DNA from: Streptomyces changanensis
GTDB taxonomy: Bacteria > Actinomycetota > Actinomycetes > Streptomycetales > Streptomycetaceae
Direction of reading: 5' to 3'
Assembly: GCF_024600715.1 (NCBI RefSeq)
Contig: NZ_CP102332.1
Span: 2,046,001 to 2,110,000, forward strand
DNA length: 64,000 nt
Within the stretch, counting starts at the first letter, position 1; the number at the start of each line of letters is the position of its first letter. A program made the position numbers and the translations under genes. Of this stretch, positions 60,401-64,000 are shown one piece after another. The notes under the pieces were generated by a model. The model ran no database searches. It was given only the letters and a program-made list of their open reading frames with translations, and was not told the DNA's origin.

Positions 60401-61775
60401 GACGGGTGGTGGTCTCGGCGGCCTCGGCGCGACGGCGGCGGCGACGGCGGCCACCGGTCTCGGGCCGCTCGGCGGGCGTCTCGACGACCGCCTCGGCGGG
60501 CGCGGGGGTCTCGACGGTCTCGTCCGTCTCCTCGTCCACCTCCGTGGCCTGCGCGGCCTCGGCGGCGGCCGCCGCGGCGGCGGTCTCGGGGGTCTGGAAC
60601 ATGGGCTCGGCGAAGACCGGGGCCCGGAACACCGGCACGGCGGGCCGCGCGGCACGGCGGCCACGGGCGGTGTCGGGCTTCTGCGCGGCCTCGGCGGTGA
60701 ACTGCGGGGAGGTCGCGCGGCGGCGGGTGCGGCCACGGGAGGCGGCCTGCTCGGCGGCGACGACGGCACCGGAGTCGGAGGTGATCTGCGCGACCGTGTC
60801 GGCCGGGAGGGTCTCGCCGCTCTCGGCGCCCGCCCCGTTCTCCTGGGCGGCGGCCGGCTCCGGCTGGGGCGCGGGCGCGGTGGCCTTGCGGGTGGCGCGG
60901 CGACGGGTACGGGCCGGGGCCGCCTCCTCGGCGGCCGGGACCGGGGCGGCCTGCTCGGCCGGGACCTGCTCGGCGGTGACCTGCTCGGCCTGCGCCTCGG
61001 GGGCGGTCTGCGCGCTCCCGGTGGACGCGGGCGCCCCGGCGGGGGCGGTGGCCTTGCGGGTGGCGCGGCGACGCGGACGGGCCGGGGCGGCCTCCTCGAC
61101 GGCCTGAGCGGTCTCCTCGGCGGCCGGAGCGGCCGGAGTCCCGGGCGCGGCGGCCTCGGCGCTCCGCGGGGCCTCCACGGCCTCGGGAACCTCGACCGGG
61201 GCCGGGGCGGTGGCCTTGCGGGTGGCGCGGCGGCGCGGACGGGCCGGAGCGGCCTCCTCGACGGCCGGAGCGGCCGGGGCCTCGACGGCCGGGGCCTCGG
61301 CGGAGGGCGCCTCGGGGGTCTCCACGGCCTGGGCGGGAGCCTCGGCGGCGGGCGCGGTGGCCTTGCGGGTGGCACGGCGGCGCGGACGGGCCGGAGCGGC
61401 CTCCTCGACGGCCGGCGCGGCCGGAGCCTGGTCGGCCGGGGCCTCGGGCGCGGCGGCCTCGGCGCTCCGCGGGGCCTCCACGACCTCGGGGGCCTCGGCG
61501 GCGGGCGCGGTGGCCTTGCGGGTGGCGCGGCGACGCGGACGGGCCGGAGCGGCGTCCGCGGTCGCGTCCGCCGGGGCTGCCTGCCCGGGCGTGTCGGCGG
61601 CCTCCGGCGCGGCCGGGGCGGCGGCCGGGGTCTCCGCGGCCGTCCCCCCGCCTGCCGGCGGGCCCGCGGGGCGGGACGCGGCGCGGCGCCGGCGGCGCGG
61701 CGGCAGCGTGTCGCCGGGGCCGTTGGTGTCGTTCTCGGTGGTACCGGCGGTGCCGGTCTCGTTCGCTTCGAGCAT
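57495..61775 (-). CDS. rne: Ribonuclease E/G (RNase ES)
   Basis: A 1426-aa endoribonuclease. The core is at about 655-1085: an S1 domain (SYVGNVYLGKVQNVLPSMEA, AFVDIGKGRNAVLYAGEV), the DNase-I-like catalytic part with D962 (VDVNTGKFTG) and D1006 (VVIDFIDM), and the Zn-link C1064-x2-C1067 in ETCVHCNGRG. The first 600 residues are disordered: five copies of RPRRRATRKATAPA, several poly-Arg patches and Glu/Asp runs. After the core come three related repeats (RTRRRATRRASAPAGAPKA) and a Lys/Ala/Thr tail of KKTAAKKTTAK units. In Streptomyces the flanking regions bind PNPase. It processes rRNA and mRNA 5'-monophosphate ends. ATG at 61775; the Shine-Dalgarno (GGGAG) is distant. Confidence 0.95.
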   Translation of the reverse strand: MLEANETGTAGTTENDTNGPGDTLPPRRRRRAASRPAGPPAGGGTAAETPAAAPAAPEAADTPGQAAPADATADAAPARPRRRATRKATAPAAEAPEVVEAPRSAEAAAPEAPADQAPAAPAVEEAAPARPRRRATRKATAPAAEAPAQAVETPEAPSAEAPAVEAPAAPAVEEAAPARPRRRATRKATAPAPVEVPEAVEAPRSAEAAAPGTPAAPAAEETAQAVEEAAPARPRRRATRKATAPAGAPASTGSAQTAPEAQAEQVTAEQVPAEQAAPVPAAEEAAPARTRRRATRKATAPAPQPEPAAAQENGAGAESGETLPADTVAQITSDSGAVVAAEQAASRGRTRRRATSPQFTAEAAQKPDTARGRRAARPAVPVFRAPVFAEPMFQTPETAAAAAAAEAAQATEVDEETDETVETPAPAEAVVETPAERPETGGRRRRRRRAEAAETTTRPAEAAPAEPAAPAAEPAAPAEAVAEEEAEPADADEHDEHDEFDERPSRRRRRGGRRRRRGESADADEHDTDEHDTDAPHGGTADAEHDADTDDEPEDDEDEAGDATPSAAGTSSSRRRRRRRRRSGEPSGDAEPAAEDDGVRTVVKVREPRPAREKAEPGTGADEVQSIKGSTRLEAKKQRRREGREQGRRRVPIITEAEFLARREAVERVMVVRQNGDRTQIGVLEDNVLVEHYVNKEQATSYVGNVYLGKVQNVLPSMEAAFVDIGKGRNAVLYAGEVNFEALGMANGPRRIEAALKSGQPVLVQVTKDPIGHKGARLTSQVSLPGRYLVYVPEGSMTGISRKLPDTERARLKTILKKIVPEDAGVIVRTAAEGASEDELRRDVERLQAQWEEIQEKAKSGNAPTLLYGEPDMTVRVVRDIFNEDFSKVIVSGDDAWETIHGYVSHVAPDLADRLQRWTSEVDVFASYRIDEQLMKALDRKVWLPSGGSLVIDKTEAMIVVDVNTGKFTGQGGNLEETVTRNNLEAAEEIVRQLRLRDLGGIVVIDFIDMVLESNRDLVLRRLLECLGRDRTKHQVAEVTSLGLVQMTRKRVGQGLLESFSETCVHCNGRGVIVHMEQPTGTGGGGGGGGKRARKRGRGGAEQPHEHVEAVDYDETTVDEVPDSAPAPVAEPEPAFAPDEELYSSAAEAEAAATRGRSRRRASRRASAPAGAPKAPEAEAVVETPVVPVADPVVVPEPVAEEPQAEPARVEEPQVETVEAPVAAEPVEEAAPQGRTRRRATRRASAPAGAPKAAEAVSVVVAAEPAAPEAPAAPAAAEEPPAPGEPATEAAPPRPRRRVVRKVTSPAGSPAGAQEAAIVVVAAPATAAQAPAEAPEAPEAPEGSGDEAADDAAPARKTAKKATAKKTAAKKTAAKKTTAKKTTAKKATATKSASKTAKTAKTAKTAKKTVAAEKTAPATVTAVTED
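60870..61550 (-). repeat. Coding repeats in the N-terminal region of rne
   Basis: Five in-frame DNA repeats of about 120-180 bp periodicity encode AAPARPRRRATRKATAPA-type units separated by Glu/Ala/Pro spacers (residues about 76-302). The basic units share near-identical nucleotide sequence (GTGGCCTTGCGGGTGGCGCG on the + strand), so they probably arose by duplication or are kept alike by gene conversion. Confidence 0.8.
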
Positions 61776-62007
61776 GCGGGCGGTTCTCCCGTCACGCTCC
61801 CGGGCGCCGCGTCTGAGTCCGGTCCGGCCGCGGCACGCGCGATGCGCGGTGGCCGCCGTCCGGGGCGCGGGCGCCGCACGGGAGCTGATGTCTGGCTCGC
61901 CGGTTCCGTACGCCTTGTGCGGACGGCCTGGCGAAAGTCTCCTGTGTCTGTACGCGGCCCGACCCAGGTGGCTCCCGAGTGCCAGGGCTGCGCTTCGACG
62001 ACAGCTC

Positions 62008-62832
62008 CTACGCGGAACCTGCACCTTCCGGCGCCGTCGCGACGGCGGGTCCGGCGGCCTTGGGTGGGGCGGCCGTGACTGCCTCGCGGTCGGGCGCGAG
62101 CGGGTCGGTCACCGTTCCGGACTCCTCGTCGAAGAGCCCCTGCGCCAGCCTGGTCACCGCTGCGGGGACCGGCGGCGCCAGGTCGGCCACAGCTCGGAGA
62201 CCGGACAGGACGTCGTCGGGTCGGACGGCAGGTGTCACGTGCCGAACAACCAGCCGCAGTATCGCACAGGGGCCGTCCGCCGGCCTATCACCGGCCGCGG
62301 GAACGGTCTCGAGTCCCGCCACGGCGGCACGCGCGTCGAAGCTGCGCAGGCCGTTCTTCGTCCTGCGCTGGACCTCGACGGCGTCGGCCGCGAGGAACGC
62401 GGCGACGGCCCGTTCGGCGTCCGCGGGCTCGACCCCGTCGAGCCGCAGCTCCCACACGGAGGCGGTGAGCCGGTCGGCGAGGCCGGAGGTGCGGGCCTCG
62501 ACGGCGTCGATGACGTCGAGCCCGTCGGGCAGCGACGCGTCGAGCAGTTCCCGCAGGGTGGCGGGGTCGCGGGGCGCGGTGAGCGCGATCTCCAGGTACT
62601 CGGCCTCGGAGCCGGTACCGGTCGGGGCGGCGTTCGCGTAGGACACCTTGGGGTGGGGCGTGAAGCCGGCCGAGTACGCCATGGGCACCTCGGCGCGGCG
62701 CAGGGCGCGCTCGAAGGCGCGCTGGAAGTCACGGTGGCTGGTGAACCGGAGGCGGCCGCGCTTGGTGTAGCGCAGTCGGATGCGCTGCACCGCCGGTGCG
62801 GGCGGCGGGCCTTCGGGCTGTCGCTTGCCCAG
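62008..62832 (-). CDS. TIGR03936 / DUF2344 radical-SAM-associated protein, probable CTG start
   Basis: About 274 residues. The folded part begins VQRIRLRYTKRGRLRFTSHR, then DFQRAFERALRRAEVPMAYS and AGFTPHPKVSYANAAPTG, which are diagnostic of the family whose members are often fused to or encoded beside a TIGR03960 radical-SAM/B12 protein, as here. The molecular function is unknown; a tRNA- or cofactor-related role has been suggested for such pairs. GTG at 62790 lacks a Shine-Dalgarno. CTG at 62832 (LGKRQPEGPPPAPAVQRIR) has GAGGAG 8 nt upstream, and relatives begin with a similar GKRQPEGPPPAPA peptide as I recall, so CTG is the preferred start. The C-terminal 40 residues are Ala/Pro-rich. Confidence 0.8.
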   Translation of the reverse strand: MGKRQPEGPPPAPAVQRIRLRYTKRGRLRFTSHRDFQRAFERALRRAEVPMAYSAGFTPHPKVSYANAAPTGTGSEAEYLEIALTAPRDPATLRELLDASLPDGLDVIDAVEARTSGLADRLTASVWELRLDGVEPADAERAVAAFLAADAVEVQRRTKNGLRSFDARAAVAGLETVPAAGDRPADGPCAILRLVVRHVTPAVRPDDVLSGLRAVADLAPPVPAAVTRLAQGLFDEESGTVTDPLAPDREAVTAAPPKAAGPAVATAPEGAGSA

Positions 62833-63074
62833 TGGTTCTTCTCCTCGGTGCGGGGCGGGCGCGGTGGCGCGCCGCCCACGAAATTCGGGCGGCCCCTGGG
62901 GGTCCCGCCCGGCTCACCCCCGCTGTCGCGGGGAGATCTCGGGTGCGGGCGCCACGCCAGGTGCGGTCGTTGTCCTACCCAGGGTACGCGCCGTGACTCC
63001 CACGAGTTCTCCAGGTCGTGCCGCCGGGGCCCCGCCGGCCCGCCCGCCGCCGCCGTCCGCGGCCCCTCACGGCG

Positions 63075-63112
63075 ACGGCCCGGCCCGGGGGTCCTCCCCC
63101 GGGCCGGGCCGT
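63075..63112 (-). terminator. Strong hairpin after the radical-SAM gene
   Basis: Perfect 17-bp stem ACGGCCCGGCCCGGGGG/CCCCCGGGCCGGGCCGT with a TCCT loop. It lies in a 377-nt gap that also has short repeats of ACGACGTC near 63145-63200 and no gene. It separates the radical-SAM gene from its DUF2344 partner although both are on the minus strand. Confidence 0.75.
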
Positions 63113-63209
63113 CACGCGGGCATCCCGCGCCGGGGCGTCATGGCGCCACGACGTCAGCCGTCACGGCATCACACGACGTCCCGACGTCACGACGCCGGTC
63201 GTCCCGCGG

Positions 63210-64000
63210 TCACTTCACGACGGACAGCGGCAGCAGCTTCTTGCCGGTGGGGCCGATCTGGATGTGCGTGTCCATCTGCGGGCAGACGCCGCAGTCGAAG
63301 CACGGGGTCCAGCGGCAGTCCTCGACCTCGGTCTCGTCGAGGGCGTCCTGCCAGTCCTCCCAGAGCCAGTCCTTGTCGAGACCGGAGTCCAGGTGGTCCC
63401 AGGGCAAGACCTCCTCGTACGTGCGCTCACGCGTCGTGTACCAGTCGACGTCCACGCCGTAGGCGGGGAGCGTCTTCTCGGCGCACTGCATCCAGCGGTC
63501 GTAGCTGAAGTGCTCGCGCCAGCCGTCGAAGCGGCCGCCGTCCTCGTACACGGCGCGGATGACGGAGCCGATGCGGCGGTCGCCGCGCGAGAGGAGGCCC
63601 TCGACGATGCCCGGCTTGCCGTCGTGGTAGCGGAAGCCGATGGAGCGGCCGTACTTCTTGTCGCCGCGGATCTTGTCGCGGAGCTTCTCCAGGCGGGCGT
63701 CGGTCTCCTCGGCGGAGAGCTGCGGCGCCCACTGGAAGGGCGTGTGCGGCTTGGGCACGAACCCGCCGATGGAGACCGTGCAGCGGATGTCGTTGGCGCC
63801 GGAGACCTCGCGGCCCTTCTGGATGACGTTCATCGCCATGTCGGCGATCTGCAGGACGTCGTCGTCGGTCTCCGTGGGCAGGCCGCACATGAAGTACAGC
63901 TTCACCTGGCGCCAGCCGTTGCCGTAGGCGGTGGCGACCGTGCGGATCAGGTCCTCCTCCGAGACCATCTTGTTGATGACCTTGCGCATGCGCTCGGAGC
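63210..64000 (-). CDS. TIGR03960-type B12-binding radical SAM protein, C-terminal part
   Basis: The 5' end lies beyond the right edge; 263 codons are visible. Seen: VATAYGNGWRQVKLYFMCGL (end of the radical-SAM TIM barrel), PTETDDDVLQIADMAMNVIQ, TVSIGGFVPKPHTPFQWAPQ, and the C-terminal DUF2344-adjacent segment WEDWQDALDETEVEDCRWTP with FDCGVCPQMD. The extra cysteines (CRWTPCFDCGVC) may hold an auxiliary Fe-S cluster. The CxxxCxxC SAM-cluster motif and the B12-binding domain are outside the window. It pairs with the DUF2344 protein downstream. Function unknown. Confidence 0.88.
   Translation of the reverse strand, partial: SERMRKVINKMVSEEDLIRTVATAYGNGWRQVKLYFMCGLPTETDDDVLQIADMAMNVIQKGREVSGANDIRCTVSIGGFVPKPHTPFQWAPQLSAEETDARLEKLRDKIRGDKKYGRSIGFRYHDGKPGIVEGLLSRGDRRIGSVIRAVYEDGGRFDGWREHFSYDRWMQCAEKTLPAYGVDVDWYTTRERTYEEVLPWDHLDSGLDKDWLWEDWQDALDETEVEDCRWTPCFDCGVCPQMDTHIQIGPTGKKLLPLSVVK

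Noticed and set aside
58455..62078. A 1207-codon + strand open frame opposite rne
   Set aside because: It mirrors the repetitive rne coding sequence and gives Gly/Leu/Arg repeats only; it also ignores the strong rne motifs on the minus strand.

Overview
The window is from a very GC-rich actinomycete. Gene order, codon use and near-identity of many proteins to known Streptomyces families point to Streptomyces or a close relative. From memory of gene order (no search was run), the backbone matches the S. coelicolor stretch from about SCO2561 to SCO2602: acyl-CoA ligase, lepA, rpsT, holA, comEC/comEA, degV, leuS, a NuoF-like protein, rsfS, an LCP protein, nadD, two spore-wall membrane proteins, proA, proB, obg, rpmA, rplU and rne.

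Layout. 1-9.9 kb: partial acyl-CoA ligase, lepA (-) divergent from rpsT (+), then holA, a small protein, comEC overlapping comEA, and degV. 10-17.4 kb: a membrane-anchored coiled protein, leuS behind a Leu-codon leader peptide and an intrinsic terminator (a likely attenuator), then a two-gene + strand unit with a cytochrome-b-like membrane protein and a NuoF-like flavoprotein fused to a ferredoxin. 17.4-19.7 kb: two identical tRNA-Ala(GGC) genes flank a GT87 mannosyltransferase and two tiny zinc-binding proteins. 19.8-23.9 kb: nadD, an LCP/LytR_C protein, rsfS and a histidine phosphatase that appears to start at CTG. 24-31 kb: an M48 protease, two related membrane proteins (SCO2583/SCO2584 type), proA, a small protein and proB.

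31.4-37.8 kb holds three wall-glycopolymer genes: a TagF-type polyol-phosphate polymerase, a bifunctional CDP-ribitol synthase and a GT4 glycosyltransferase. 38.2-40.5 kb is the rplU-rpmA-obg unit, with a good housekeeping promoter. 40.8-57.2 kb is a glycan-synthesis block lying between rplU and rne. It holds a polyprenol-phosphate-mannose synthase, several GT4 enzymes, a TarS-like GT2, a GalE-like epimerase, and homologues of all five enzymes (WbpA, B, E, D, I) that make UDP-2,3-diacetamido-mannuronic acid from UDP-GlcNAc. 57.5-64 kb: a very large RNase E/G with repeat-rich flanks, then a TIGR03936/DUF2344 protein (also probably CTG-started) and the 3' part of its radical-SAM partner.

How the genes work together: the strongest theme is cell-envelope glycopolymer synthesis, from precursors (CDP-ribitol, UDP-diaminouronate, polyprenol-P-mannose) through polymerisation and decoration (TagF-like, TarS-like, GT4s) to wall ligation (LCP protein), next to sporulation-wall membrane proteins. 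No flippase, ABC exporter or priming transferase is visible, so those steps must be encoded elsewhere. A second theme is translation and RNA metabolism (lepA, rpsT, leuS, rsfS, rplU, rpmA, obg, rne, tRNA-Ala). Eight start codons have a TANNNT -10 box only 6-8 nt upstream, suggesting widespread leaderless translation. No insertion sequence, prophage, CRISPR array or rRNA was seen.
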